Shown: one piece after another, positions 43,021-51,614 of the stretch | How the letters are laid out: every line of letters starts with the position of its first letter | Numbering within the stretch: position 1 is the stretch's first letter | NCBI GenBank assembly: GCA_963768165.1 | Contig: CAVYHJ010000002.1 | Coordinates: 1,116,001-1,180,000 of the forward strand | Origin: CAVYHJ01 sp963768165 [NCBI: uncultured bacterium] | GTDB lineage: Bacteria; UBP4; UBA4092 | Direction of reading: 5' to 3' | DNA length: 64,000 nt | Notes under the pieces: generated by a model | What the model was told of the DNA's origin: nothing | The model's database searches: none | What the model saw: only the letters and a program-made list of their open reading frames with translations | Translations under genes and position numbers: made by a program

Positions 43021-44017
43021 TGTGTACAGACATATGGCGGGTTTTTTAGAATGAGGAGATGTCTATACGTATGGCAACGACGATTCAAGAGGAACGATTA
43101 CGCTGGGTATTACCTATAATAAAGAAAGAGATACGGTTAAAGGAGGTGTGTAAGATTTGTCCACACAGCCAACGAAGTTTGGAGCGATGGGCGGCGGCGT
43201 ATCGGAAAGGAGGAGAGAAGGCTTTGGAGCCGCAATCCACCCGACCCAAAACTTGTACAAAAGAAACCACTCTCCGAGTGAAAGAGAGAATTCTGGAAAT
43301 CCGGAAGAAAACGAAAAAGTGCGCTCTAAAGATCCATTGGCACTTGGCCAAAGAAGGAGTGAGGATTCATGCACGGACTATCGGGAAGATCTTGAAGAAA
43401 GAAGGGTTGGTGAGGAAATATCGGGTGAAGAAAATGAAATACAAGTATTTGAAAGCACCACGATCGGTCGGTGAACTTCTAGAGATCGATGTGAAGTATG
43501 TTCCCGGAAAGGTAGCGGGACAACGCTATTATCAGTATACCGCCATTGATCTGGCGTCCCGCTGGAGACATTTGGCGGTCTATGACGAACAATCCAGTTT
43601 CCACTCTCTCCGGTTTTTAAAAGAGGTCCTGGATCGTTTCCCTCATAGAATACAAGCGATTAAAACTGACAACGGGGTGATCTTCACCAACTACTACACC
43701 GGCGTAAACAAACGCCGTGATCGAACCCTGAAAACCCTTCACCCGCTGGATGTCTTTTGCCAAGAAAGAAATATAGTGCATTATCTTATTGATCCGGGAA
43801 AGCCCGCGCAAAATGGAACCGTCGAACGAAGTCACCGGGAAGACCAGGAGAAATTTTATGACCAAAACACCTTCCAGAACTTCCAAGACTTGCAAAATAA
43901 ATTGAAACGCTGGAATATAGAATACAATCATCTGGAACATTGCGGCTTACTGGGCAAATCACCCAATGAGTTCATGGCACAATACCAAAAACCTAAACCG
44001 CCAAATGTTCGTACCTA
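43021..44017 (+). mobile_element. IS481-like insertion sequence (~1.0 kb)
   Basis: Ends are recognised as imperfect inverted repeats. GTACAGACATATGGCGG from 43024 and GTACGAACATTTGGCGG (minus strand, ending at 44014) match at 14 of 17 positions. The right repeat overlaps the last codons of the transposase. Exact outer limits and a target duplication cannot be fixed by eye. Confidence 0.7.
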
Positions 44018-44018
44018 A
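43071..44018 (+). CDS. IS481-family transposase
   Basis: 315 residues from the ATG at 43071; an ATG at 43059 directly abuts the GAGGAG ribosome binding site, so the later start is more likely. Two N-terminal HTH parts precede an rve-type DDE core: L-E-I-D-V-K-Y-V (first Asp), K-T-D-N-G-V-I-F (second Asp) and N-G-T-V-E-R-S-H-R-E (Glu). The end L-G-K-S-P-N-E-F-M is typical of IS481. The frame is complete, so it could be active. It catalyses cut and join of the element ends. Confidence 0.85.
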   Translation: MATTIQEERLRWVLPIIKKEIRLKEVCKICPHSQRSLERWAAAYRKGGEKALEPQSTRPKTCTKETTLRVKERILEIRKKTKKCALKIHWHLAKEGVRIHARTIGKILKKEGLVRKYRVKKMKYKYLKAPRSVGELLEIDVKYVPGKVAGQRYYQYTAIDLASRWRHLAVYDEQSSFHSLRFLKEVLDRFPHRIQAIKTDNGVIFTNYYTGVNKRRDRTLKTLHPLDVFCQERNIVHYLIDPGKPAQNGTVERSHREDQEKFYDQNTFQNFQDLQNKLKRWNIEYNHLEHCGLLGKSPNEFMAQYQKPKPPNVRT

Positions 44019-44043
44019 AACAATTGGTCAAAATGAAATATCA

Positions 44044-44394
44044 TCATACCCTACCAAACTGCGCCCGAATATATAACAAATCCCGGTAATTCCTGGGATT
44101 ATGACAACTGAATTTCTTTATCCGCCGGAAAAAAGTACGGGGACAGGCACCCAACTCCTGATAAATTTGATTTAACCCACGGTCTCTGTTTTGTGCCAGA
44201 TAATGTTTCCAGTAAAGAAATTCCCGTTGTTCGATATATTTTTTGGGAGAGACATGGATTTCTCTTCTGAAATTATTGGCAAATTGTTGGCGGGATAAAC
44301 CAAAATGTCGGGCGGCCTCCCGAACCGTCACCTTCATTTTCAATTCTATTTGTTTATCAATGTAACTTAGGATATCTCGTGTCTCGACGCTCAT
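44044..44394 (-). CDS. Solitary AraC-type DNA-binding domain protein (paralog 3)
   Basis: 116 residues from the ATG at 44394, set by a strong GGAGGT 5 nt upstream; an in-frame codon at 44457 has no such signal. It has the layout of the proteins at 4264 and 5024: I-L-S-Y-I-D-K-Q-I ... V-R-E-A-A-R-H-F-G-L-S-R-Q-Q-F ... Y-I-E-Q-R-E-F-L-Y-W, then a second HTH at L-G-A-C-P-R-T-F-F-R-R-I. No sensor domain. It lies 26 bp from the IS481-like element, convergent with its transposase. The regulated genes are unknown. Confidence 0.65.
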   Translation of the reverse strand: MSVETRDILSYIDKQIELKMKVTVREAARHFGLSRQQFANNFRREIHVSPKKYIEQREFLYWKHYLAQNRDRGLNQIYQELGACPRTFFRRIKKFSCHNPRNYRDLLYIRAQFGRV

Positions 44395-44918
44395 ATTTAC
44401 CTCCAAAATAGTTATGGTTTTTATGTATCTCTCTACCATAACAGTGGGATCTCGCAACCAATTCCTTACAAAATCTTTTTATAACTTTACAAATCATTGA
44501 AGAATAAAGAGTTAGTGTAAAGATAGACAATACTGGATTCTCGGTTATAACCGAGAATGGTGGGGAGAGGAGGACAATTTGGCATAGCTAAAAATGCGAT
44601 TTAAGGGGGGTTAAAATGTTTCTGAATTGGGTATGGGTTGTCTTCGCTTTGTCTCCGTTTTAACTCCGCTTTGGCTTCGCTTGAAAAAAAGTGAGGATTT
44701 GGTTCGGGACAAGATTTGAGATTCTTTTAGGTGGGTTCGTTATTTATAGGTCAATTTTGACAGGTTTCTGATGATTTTAAAAGTGGAGTGTATTGTTTTA
44801 GCAAAAGATGCGGGATTGTGTTCGTACATACAATGGGATTAACCAAGTTTTTATTTGCCGGATAATGTCTCCCAAACCGGTTCAATACATATTCTGTATT
44901 TAAGCTCTCCGGTCAGGT
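44395..44918. other. 524-bp intergenic region with two dispersed repeats
   Basis: Carries one member of the CTGGATTCTC hairpin family (about 44530-44560) and the second copy of the ~155-bp repeat (44596-44750). No gene seen. Probably contains the promoter of the AraC-like gene. Confidence 0.5.
44596..44750 (+). repeat. ~155-bp dispersed repeat, copy 2
   Basis: Counterpart of 28475-28632, same strand. The GCGATTTAAGGGGGG block and the ATTCTTTTAGGTGGGTT block are best conserved, with several small differences between. Confidence 0.6.
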
Positions 44919-46418
44919 TTAGGTTCTAGATTCCGCAGTAGGGTTTTTTGGTACAAAAAGGCAAACGATCAGATGATAGGGGGTAAGCACGACTATTGTA
45001 ACCGGTTTGCCATATTTTTTAACCATATTTTCTTCCAATTGTTCCCGCTGTTGTAGAGAAAGTCTCGCAGGATTCATCACCAGCCAAACCCTCTGCTCCA
45101 GACTTGGAGAGAGATTTGGATTTCCCACGGATTTCTCCAGTTGCGGCAGGACACGAAGATAATAGTAAAAAAAAGAATCGCTCATGGCGGACGGGATAAA
45201 TTGAACGGTATCCTGGGGTCTGCCAAATTTTCGAATATACTGAGCCACTTCTTGTAATCCCAATTTGCTATAGCCCGTATGATTCTGATAATCGATGGCT
45301 AGAAACAGTACAACCAGTAATAAAATTGCACTGCCTTTCAACCACGACTTCCAGAGTAAAAAACAGGCTTGCACCAAAAGCAGGAGAAATGCCGGCAAAA
45401 GGATAAACAGGTAGCGATGAGAAAGATAAATCGGTTGCAGGGTCAGAGAAATAACTGTAAAAAGGAATACCGGAATCAAGAATAAAAGCCAGAGAAAAAC
45501 GCTTTTCGTCAAAGGATATTCCAAATCTATGACCGAACTTTTTTTGTTTTTCCATTGCCTGATATGAAAATGCATCATTATCACAAACAATAAAAGCACC
45601 AAACCGATACCCATGCCAATTATCAGTTCTGTCTGAAATCGCTGCACGCCAAAGACCAGACAAAAAAAAGTATCCCAATAATTTCCAAGCCTGAACGGAT
45701 CAATCCAACCTATCAGATATTTTGTTTTTGAAAAACAAACCAACCGAATATAGAGCAAGGGTAAAAGACCGATGAAGACCATCCACTGTCCCCGGAAGTT
45801 TTTCAAAATTTCTTTTAAAGACTTTTCTCTCTTTCCGAAATAGAACACTTGAAAAACGACCAGTCCCACCCAAATAAACGAAGAATAAAAATGAGCGTAA
45901 ATAGCCAATGTCATGAATAGGGAATATCCCCAAGTGACCCATTTTTCCCGGTGTTTAATGGAATCTATAAAGAATCCCATTGCCAGAATGAGTAATAGGA
46001 GTTGGAGAATATATACCCGGGTCTCCTGGGAGTAATAGATATTCCACGGGGAGACTGCTATTAACAAGGCAGCGGCCAATCCCTGTTTCCAATCAAAAAG
46101 ATTCCATCCCAAATAAAAGATGGCGGGAATGGTCAGGACACCAAAAACCACCGACAACATCCGAACGGCGGTGGGCAAGTCTCCAAAGAACTGAATCCAG
46201 ATTTTTAGAATTGAATAATAAACGGGTGGATAATTAGTGACATCTGTATTCGGAGTTATGTAAAAAAGTTCTTTCCAGGTTCCTTCCGCAGTTCGGATAC
46301 TGACGGCTTCGTCCGCCCAGATACCATCCTTGGTTAAACAATACAACCTCACCACGCATCCCAATAGCATGATGGCCAGCAATATCCCTATCGCTATGGA
46401 TGGCAAACTTTTTGGCAT
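44919..46418 (-). CDS. GT39-type membrane glycosyltransferase (ArnT/PMT-like)
   Basis: 499 residues with about ten transmembrane helices. The first periplasmic loop has I-W-A-D-E-A-V-S, the D-E pair that is catalytic in the dolichyl/undecaprenyl-phosphate sugar transferase family. It is followed by N-Y-P-P-V-Y-Y-S-I-L-K and the Y-Y-S-Q-E-T-R-V-Y loop. Such enzymes move a sugar from a polyprenyl-phosphate to a lipid, glycan or protein on the outer face of the inner membrane. The acceptor is unknown. GAAGG stands before the ATG. It is a single gene downstream of its own promoter. Confidence 0.82.
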   Translation of the reverse strand: MPKSLPSIAIGILLAIMLLGCVVRLYCLTKDGIWADEAVSIRTAEGTWKELFYITPNTDVTNYPPVYYSILKIWIQFFGDLPTAVRMLSVVFGVLTIPAIFYLGWNLFDWKQGLAAALLIAVSPWNIYYSQETRVYILQLLLLILAMGFFIDSIKHREKWVTWGYSLFMTLAIYAHFYSSFIWVGLVVFQVFYFGKREKSLKEILKNFRGQWMVFIGLLPLLYIRLVCFSKTKYLIGWIDPFRLGNYWDTFFCLVFGVQRFQTELIIGMGIGLVLLLFVIMMHFHIRQWKNKKSSVIDLEYPLTKSVFLWLLFLIPVFLFTVISLTLQPIYLSHRYLFILLPAFLLLLVQACFLLWKSWLKGSAILLLVVLFLAIDYQNHTGYSKLGLQEVAQYIRKFGRPQDTVQFIPSAMSDSFFYYYLRVLPQLEKSVGNPNLSPSLEQRVWLVMNPARLSLQQREQLEENMVKKYGKPVTIVVLTPYHLIVCLFVPKNPTAESRT

Positions 46419-46435
46419 ATTTTGCCTTCGTTACG

Positions 46436-46465
46436 ATTATAGTTTTGCGCAATTTAGTATGTCAA
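46436..46465 (-). promoter_or_regulatory. Promoter of the GT39 gene
   Basis: On the minus strand TTGACA (46460-46465), an 18-bp spacer and TATAAT (46436-46441), 17 nt before the ATG at 46418. Confidence 0.65.
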
Positions 46466-46491
46466 TCAAAAGTAGTCTAAGTCGGATATTC

Positions 46492-46932
46492 TTATAAAAC
46501 ACGCTCCACTTGAATAGCGTTGGGAGTCTGGGAAATATAGAGGGGAATGATGGTGAGATGAGGGAATTCCGACAGGAGTCTGGATTTGGCGGATAATAGA
46601 TCTGTCAGGTGAACTTGTTTTTCAGCCTCAGGACTATGAAAACCAGACCTGTCCCCATACCCGCCGCAATCTGTATGGTTGGCCATCACAAGGGTATGGA
46701 ACTGATGACGGTTATGCAAAAATCGGATTTTCTCTAAAAACAGTTGCGCACCGGATAAATCCCTGCACAGGTTGGCGGCGCTCCCCGGATAACACAATAT
46801 ATCAAAGGTGGCTATCTTCAAATCTTCAATCATGTAATTAAACGCCACCCGCCAGAACCGAAAATCGCTGCAATAAATCAATAACCCATCGCACTTTACT
46901 TCTGCCGCTTGATGATGTTGTTGTTGGCTCAT
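46492..46932 (-). CDS. Beta-carbonic-anhydrase-like protein
   Basis: 146 residues from the ATG at 46932 (GAGGG upstream); an in-frame TTG at 46956 is less likely. The zinc site of beta-carbonic anhydrases is complete: C-S-D-F-R (C-x-D-x-R) early and H-T-D-C (H-x-x-C) in A-N-H-T-D-C-G-G-Y-G. A P-G-S-A-A-N-L stretch stands where the family has G-N-A-G-N. It is shorter than usual (about 200) and His-rich near the start. It may hydrate CO2 or bind zinc for another task. No bicarbonate-related genes are near. Confidence 0.65.
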   Translation of the reverse strand: MSQQQHHQAAEVKCDGLLIYCSDFRFWRVAFNYMIEDLKIATFDILCYPGSAANLCRDLSGAQLFLEKIRFLHNRHQFHTLVMANHTDCGGYGDRSGFHSPEAEKQVHLTDLLSAKSRLLSEFPHLTIIPLYISQTPNAIQVERVL

Positions 46933-47087
46933 AGCACCCTCTACGAATTCTATCAATGCGCTATATTCTAAATTATCTTACTGAAATAGCAAAGTCCCAC
47001 TGATTTTGTTGAAACCATCTTCCACTAGGTCTATAATAAATTAGAGGTAATATTCGGTCGGTTACCATTCATTGCAAGGAGCAATCC

Positions 47088-48578
47088 ATGAAACAACTGT
47101 CTAAAACTATCGGCGAATTAAAAAAATCCGGCTATCGGGTTCTGAGTGTCAAAGAGGAAATGAGAAAAAATCTCATCCGCATGATTCAAAATAAAGAACC
47201 TCTTTTCCCAGGTATTGTCGGATATGACAAAACTGTAATTCCCGGTTTGCGCAACGCGATTTTATCCAAACACGATTTCATTTTACTGGGATTGCGCGGT
47301 CAGGCGAAATCGCGGATATTACGCGGACTTATCCAATTTCTGGATGAGATGATTCCCGTTATCGCCGGATGCGAAATCAATGACAATCCCTATGATCCCG
47401 TCTGCAAAGCCTGCAAAAAGAAAATTCGCGAACTGGGCGATGCCGTGGAAATTCGCTGGGTGCCTCGCGAGGAACGTTACCGCGAAAAATTGGCGACACC
47501 GGATGTGACCATCGCGGATTTAATCGGAGATGTGGACCCCATTAAGGCGGCGACTGAACGATTGTTTTATTCGGATGAAGAAGTCATTCATTATGGTATT
47601 ATCCCGCGCAGTAACCGGGGGATTTTTGCCATCAATGAATTGCCCGACCTTCCGCCGAGAATTCAAGTCGGCTTGTTAAATATCATGGAAGAAAAAGATA
47701 TTCAGATTCGGGGATTTCCGATTCGGATTCCGTTGGACATCGCGATGGTCTATTCTGCCAATCCCGAAGATTACACCAACCGGGGGAATATCATTACCCC
47801 GCTCAAAGACCGGATTGATTCGCAAATCATGACCCATTATCCGGAAACGATTGATGAATCCATTTCGATTACGGATCAGGAAGCCTGGGTTCAGCGGGAT
47901 GGCGAATTTCAAATTACTATTCCCAAATATTTCAAAGAAATCGTGGAAGAGATTGCCTTTTCCGCGCGCAAATCGGAATTTGTTGACCAGAAATCCGGTG
48001 TGTCCGCCCGTATGACCATTAGCTTAATGGAAAATATTATCAGCAATGTGGAACATCGCGGGTTACTGATTGATGAGAAGAAAATGTATCCCCGAATTTG
48101 CGATTTGCAAATCGCCTTAACCGCCATGACCGGGAAAATGGAACTGGTGTATGAAGGAGAACAAGAGGGGTCGGTGTTGGTGTCTCGCAAAATTATCGGG
48201 CTGGCGATAAAAAAAGTCTTTAAGAAATATTTCCCGCCGCCCCATAAAAAGCAAAAAACGAAAAACGCTCCTTTGGAAGAAAGTCCCTATCAATCGATTG
48301 TGGACTGGTTTGCCGATGGGAAAACCGTGGAAATCACCGATAGCCTTTCGTCCAAAGCCTATTTTGAAATGTTGGATAAAGTTACGGGTTTACGGGAAAT
48401 AGCGACGGAACATATGGATGCCGCGACTCCCGGAGAAATAGCTCTAGCAATGGAATTTCTCCTGGAAGGATTGCATCAAAATTCCATGTTAAGTAAACGC
48501 GATATTGACAGCACAACCTCCTATCGCGATATGTTGAAAGCTATGTTAGACCAGGTCACGGACGACCGGAAAGATTAA
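47088..48578 (+). CDS. MoxR/ChlI-like AAA+ ATPase
   Basis: 496 residues. Walker A is G-L-R-G-Q-A-K-S. The Walker B-like part reads G-I-F-A-I-N-E-L-P-D-L, with Asn-Glu in place of Asp-Glu. Sensor sequences follow in S-A-N-P-E-D-Y-T-N-R-G. An insertion with several Cys (about residues 101-112, C-E-I-N-D ... C-K-A-C) may bind a metal. It resembles the magnesium-chelatase-subunit-I-like group that works with a VWA protein, here the next gene 39 bp downstream. The pair likely remodels a protein or inserts a metal, using ATP. The start has AAGGAG at 6 nt. No chlorophyll genes are near. Confidence 0.82.
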   Translation: MKQLSKTIGELKKSGYRVLSVKEEMRKNLIRMIQNKEPLFPGIVGYDKTVIPGLRNAILSKHDFILLGLRGQAKSRILRGLIQFLDEMIPVIAGCEINDNPYDPVCKACKKKIRELGDAVEIRWVPREERYREKLATPDVTIADLIGDVDPIKAATERLFYSDEEVIHYGIIPRSNRGIFAINELPDLPPRIQVGLLNIMEEKDIQIRGFPIRIPLDIAMVYSANPEDYTNRGNIITPLKDRIDSQIMTHYPETIDESISITDQEAWVQRDGEFQITIPKYFKEIVEEIAFSARKSEFVDQKSGVSARMTISLMENIISNVEHRGLLIDEKKMYPRICDLQIALTAMTGKMELVYEGEQEGSVLVSRKIIGLAIKKVFKKYFPPPHKKQKTKNAPLEESPYQSIVDWFADGKTVEITDSLSSKAYFEMLDKVTGLREIATEHMDAATPGEIALAMEFLLEGLHQNSMLSKRDIDSTTSYRDMLKAMLDQVTDDRKD

Positions 48579-48580
48579 TT

Positions 48581-48612
48581 AACTAGGAACTAGAAACTCG
48601 AAACTAGGAACT
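48581..48612. repeat. Degenerate heptamer array between the ATPase and VWA genes
   Basis: AACTAGG AACTAGA AACTCGA AACTAGG AACT in exact 7-bp phase. It fills nearly the whole 39-bp gap and provides the AGGAACT sequence that may act as ribosome binding site for the next gene. Confidence 0.65.
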
Positions 48613-48617
48613 GAATT

Positions 48618-49706
48618 ATGAAATGGCGCTATTCCAAATGGGACGAAGAATTGGCGAAAGCCTTAAAGGATTTCTCCGATTTGGTGACCATGTTCAATTA
48701 TCTCCTGTTGCAAGCCAACGGAAATATTGACGAAGTTCTCAAATGGATGAAATATCTCCAACAGCGTGGATTTATTGATCCCAATGTGGACTTGGATGAG
48801 TTTCGCAAAAATCTGGAAGAAGAAAATATTATCGAAAAAGTCGGGGAAGCCTATCAATTGACCGCCAAAGGGGAACGCAAAATCCGGCAGGATTCTCTCA
48901 ATCAGATTTTTAACAACTTACATAAATTCGGTATCGGCCAACATCGCGTTCCTCATGCCGGGGAAGGCGGAGAACGGTTGACGGAAACCCGCCCTTATAT
49001 TTTTGGCGATTCACCAACCAATATTGACACCCTCGAATCCATCAACAATGCTATTAAACGCGGTGGCATTGAGGAAATTCGGTTGAAGGAAGAGGATTTT
49101 CGAGTCTATGACACGGAACATTTGGCATCCTGTGCCACGGTACTAATGGTAGACATCAGTCATTCCATGATTCTCTATGGCGAAGACCGCATTACGCCCG
49201 CCAAGCAAGTCGCGCTCGCGTTAACAGAACTCATCACAACCCGTTATCCCAAAGATAGTTTGCATGTGGTGACGTTCGGAGACGATGCGCAGGAAATTGA
49301 AATTAAAGATTTGCCTTACGTGAGCGTGGGTCCTTATCACACCAATACCAAAGCGGGATTGCAATTGGCGCAACAAATCCTGCGCCACCAAAAACATTTG
49401 AATAAACAAATTTTTATGATTACTGACGGGAAACCCTCCGCCATATTTGACGGGGGACGGTTATACAAAAATCCTTTTGGACTCGATCCCAAAATTATTA
49501 ACCGGACTTTGGACGAAGCCGCTATCTGCAGAAGAAATAAAATCGTCATCACCACTTTCATGATTGCCCAAGACCCGTATCTAGTGGATTTTGTCGAAGA
49601 ATTCACCAAGACCAACAAAGGCAGAGCCTACTATACTTCCCTTGAAAATCTCGGTGAATCCATCTTCGTAGACTACATCAAAAATCGCAGAAAACGCCTG
49701 CATTAA
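48618..49706 (+). CDS. VWA-domain protein, partner of the MoxR/ChlI-like ATPase
   Basis: 362 residues. The N-terminal ~170 residues are helical and charged. The VWA domain (about 175-360) has the MIDAS motif D-I-S-H-S, a later Thr in N-T-K-A-G and D-G-K-P-S, so it should bind Mg2+. ATPase-VWA pairs (MoxR-VWA, ChlI-ChlD) act as chaperones or metal chelatase subunits. It follows the ATPase gene directly and both form an operon. The client protein is not evident. No signal peptide, so the complex acts in the cytoplasm. Confidence 0.82.
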   Translation: MKWRYSKWDEELAKALKDFSDLVTMFNYLLLQANGNIDEVLKWMKYLQQRGFIDPNVDLDEFRKNLEEENIIEKVGEAYQLTAKGERKIRQDSLNQIFNNLHKFGIGQHRVPHAGEGGERLTETRPYIFGDSPTNIDTLESINNAIKRGGIEEIRLKEEDFRVYDTEHLASCATVLMVDISHSMILYGEDRITPAKQVALALTELITTRYPKDSLHVVTFGDDAQEIEIKDLPYVSVGPYHTNTKAGLQLAQQILRHQKHLNKQIFMITDGKPSAIFDGGRLYKNPFGLDPKIINRTLDEAAICRRNKIVITTFMIAQDPYLVDFVEEFTKTNKGRAYYTSLENLGESIFVDYIKNRRKRLH

Positions 49707-49809
49707 AATATACACAAAATCTTATGTGAAGGTGTCTCACCGAACAACTACGTGGTGAAGTGTTTGAAGAATTCTGTCAATTTTTTTGACTTAATTTAAG
49801 CTTATTTTA

Positions 49810-49838
49810 TAGACAACATTCACCACTTCGGATACACT
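49810..49838 (+). promoter_or_regulatory. Promoter of the HNH-like gene (leaderless)
   Basis: TAGACA (49810-49815), 17-bp spacer, TACACT (49833-49838), then 6 nt to the ATG at 49845, so the transcript should start at the ATG. An alternative TTGACT/TATAGA pair lies about 20 bp upstream. Confidence 0.5.
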
Positions 49839-49844
49839 ATCCTT

Positions 49845-50771
49845 ATGCTAGGAAAATGTTTATTCTGTGAACAAGAAAAAGAATTACAAGATAGCCATGT
49901 CATTTCTAAATTTGTTTATGATTGGCTTAAAGAATCATCTGCTACGGGTCATCTACGATCTGGCATTACTCCTAATCGTAGGGTTCAAGACGGTTATAAA
50001 GATTATCTGTTTTGTATTGACTGCGAAAAACTTTTTGCACCATTTGAAAAGAAATTTTGTGAAGAGATATTTAAGCCACTCAACAAGAGTAAAGGTCAGA
50101 CTAACAGATTTACTTACAATAATTGGCTTATAAACTTTTCTATCTCCATATCATGGCGCGTACTAAAATATCTACAATATATGGGAGATCTTGATGAATA
50201 TCCTGCGAATATAAAATTATCTATTAATAATGCCCTTGATACATGGAAACTTTTTCTTAAGGATGAAAATAATTCAATTGGCAAATATGAGCAACACATG
50301 TTTTTTATGGATTTAATTGATCAATGGAATGGACCTGATCTCCCACCCAATATAAATAGATATATTCTACGAAGTATCGGCATGGATGTAGCATATACAA
50401 ATACAACTGCTTATGTGTATACCAAAATGTGCAGAGTATTTCTTATTGGGTTCATTGAAATTCCACATCCTGAACAATGGATAGGGACTAAAATTCAGAA
50501 TAATACTGGAACTATTGGAGGGAATTGCAAATTGCCAATTGAATTAGGCAATTTTATATTCTATCAAGCTGGAAGAGAAGCAGATGTTTTAAAATCAACA
50601 TCTAAGAAACAATGGGATAAGATTGATAAATCTTATCGGAAAAATCAAGTTAGCGCAATAAATTCTGAAACATGGGATGCAATGTCTCATGATGTAAAAA
50701 TGTTTGGTGACAAAGCCTTTAAATTTACACAATGTAATAAAGATAAGAACGATAAAGGAAATAATACATAG
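49845..50771 (+). CDS. HNH-nuclease-like zinc-binding protein of unknown function
   Basis: 308 residues. The first 60 residues show C-L-F-C, then D-S-H-V-I-S-K-F, then C-I-D-C-E, a treble-clef arrangement like that of HNH nucleases and of a group of hypothetical defence-associated proteins. The rest is alpha-helical with no clear second domain. The central His of an HNH active site could be the one in S-H-V. It may cut nucleic acid, but catalytic proof is lacking. AT-rich codon use differs from the VWA gene upstream and hints at transfer. It stands alone between two strong hairpin/promoter signals. Confidence 0.55.
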   Translation: MLGKCLFCEQEKELQDSHVISKFVYDWLKESSATGHLRSGITPNRRVQDGYKDYLFCIDCEKLFAPFEKKFCEEIFKPLNKSKGQTNRFTYNNWLINFSISISWRVLKYLQYMGDLDEYPANIKLSINNALDTWKLFLKDENNSIGKYEQHMFFMDLIDQWNGPDLPPNINRYILRSIGMDVAYTNTTAYVYTKMCRVFLIGFIEIPHPEQWIGTKIQNNTGTIGGNCKLPIELGNFIFYQAGREADVLKSTSKKQWDKIDKSYRKNQVSAINSETWDAMSHDVKMFGDKAFKFTQCNKDKNDKGNNT

Positions 50772-50789
50772 TGATTCTATTGTAGATAA

Positions 50790-50813
50790 AACTTTGTACG
50801 TTCGTACAAAGTT
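50790..50813. terminator. Perfect 11-bp hairpin after the HNH-like gene
   Basis: AACTTTGTACG/CGTACAAAGTT with a 2-nt loop, 18 bp after the stop. It has no strong T-run, but its position suits a terminator, possibly for both converging genes. Confidence 0.5.
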
Positions 50814-50864
50814 GCCTATCTCCTTTTGGAAATATCGGGCATGTTAATTTATCTCGTTTTGGTT

Positions 50865-51218
50865 TTAATTATAGAACGCTTCCCAGCCCTCTTTCTCTTC
50901 ACTAGGGCCAATCTTTCGTTGCAGTTTTTCAATCACATATTCATGTTCTTTGCTCACCATCTCCCGCTCCGTTTTTCTATGAGAAATTTCCTCTTCCCCT
51001 TCTTCCGTTTCTTCCTCTACCTGGTTGGCAACTCTTCGTGGTTCGTTGTCCTGCGCGATAACGCCATACCGGTAGGCCATCCGTGCCGCCTCTTCTTCTA
51101 AATTAAAGGCTGGCAGACGTTTTCCTCCAGCTATTACCAAAACCGCTGGTTCCTTCGTTTTATGGACTGGTTTAACGGGTCGGGAAACAATTTCTCTAAC
51201 TTTTTTTGTTTTTTTCAT
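50865..51218 (-). CDS. Small charged protein of unknown function
   Basis: 117 residues from the ATG at 51218 (GAGGT upstream); an in-frame codon at 51278 is less likely. It begins with a Lys-rich stretch (M-K-K-T-K-K-V), has a short ordered-looking part (A-V-L-V-I-A-G-G-K ... E-E-E-A-A-R-M-A-Y-R-Y-G-V) and then a Glu-rich, probably disordered or coiled tail. The A-R-x-A-Y segment faintly recalls DUF2934, but I would not assign it. It diverges from rpmH. Confidence 0.45.
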   Translation of the reverse strand: MKKTKKVREIVSRPVKPVHKTKEPAVLVIAGGKRLPAFNLEEEAARMAYRYGVIAQDNEPRRVANQVEEETEEGEEEISHRKTEREMVSKEHEYVIEKLQRKIGPSEEKEGWEAFYN

Positions 51219-51378
51219 ACGACGTACCTCACTCTTTCTACTAGGAATATATCTCGCCCATAATAAGTTTGTTGACATATCCCAGCCGCTTTACAGATAT
51301 TTTACAATAAATTGACCGATTTAGTCAAATGGGAAGGAGAAAAACTTTAAAATAAAGCTGATTTATAAAGGTTTTATT

Positions 51379-51408
51379 TGACAGAACCAGTCTTTCTTCC
51401 CTACAATA
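51379..51408 (+). promoter_or_regulatory. Promoter of the rpmH cluster
   Basis: TTGACA (51379-51384), 18-bp spacer, TACAAT (51403-51408). Transcription would start near 51415, leaving a leader of about 30 nt with an AAAGGA site before rpmH. Confidence 0.65.
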
Positions 51409-51445
51409 GTTGTTCTGCTAAATTTAAGAAAGGACTTTATTTCGC

Positions 51446-51592
51446 ATGAAACGTACCTATCAACCGAGTAAAATACGCCGGAAAAGAACCCATGGGTTCT
51501 TGAAACGAATGAGTACACCGGGCGGACGGGAAGTACTCAATGCCCGTCGCCGCAAAGGCCGTAAACGACTGACCCCCGGTGTCAGCCGGTAA
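51446..51592 (+). CDS. rpmH: Ribosomal protein bL34
   Basis: 48 residues, [18 protein letters not shown] ... R-R-R-K-G-R-K-R-L, the invariant bL34 sequence plan. Part of the large ribosomal subunit. It starts the conserved rpmH-rnpA-yidD-yidC-jag order; rnpA begins 22 bp after its stop. dnaA, often upstream, is not here. Confidence 0.97.
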   Translation: MKRTYQPSKIRRKRTHGFLKRMSTPGGREVLNARRRKGRKRLTPGVSR

Positions 51593-51614
51593 TTCCGTCT
51601 CCGCGAGGGTTCCC

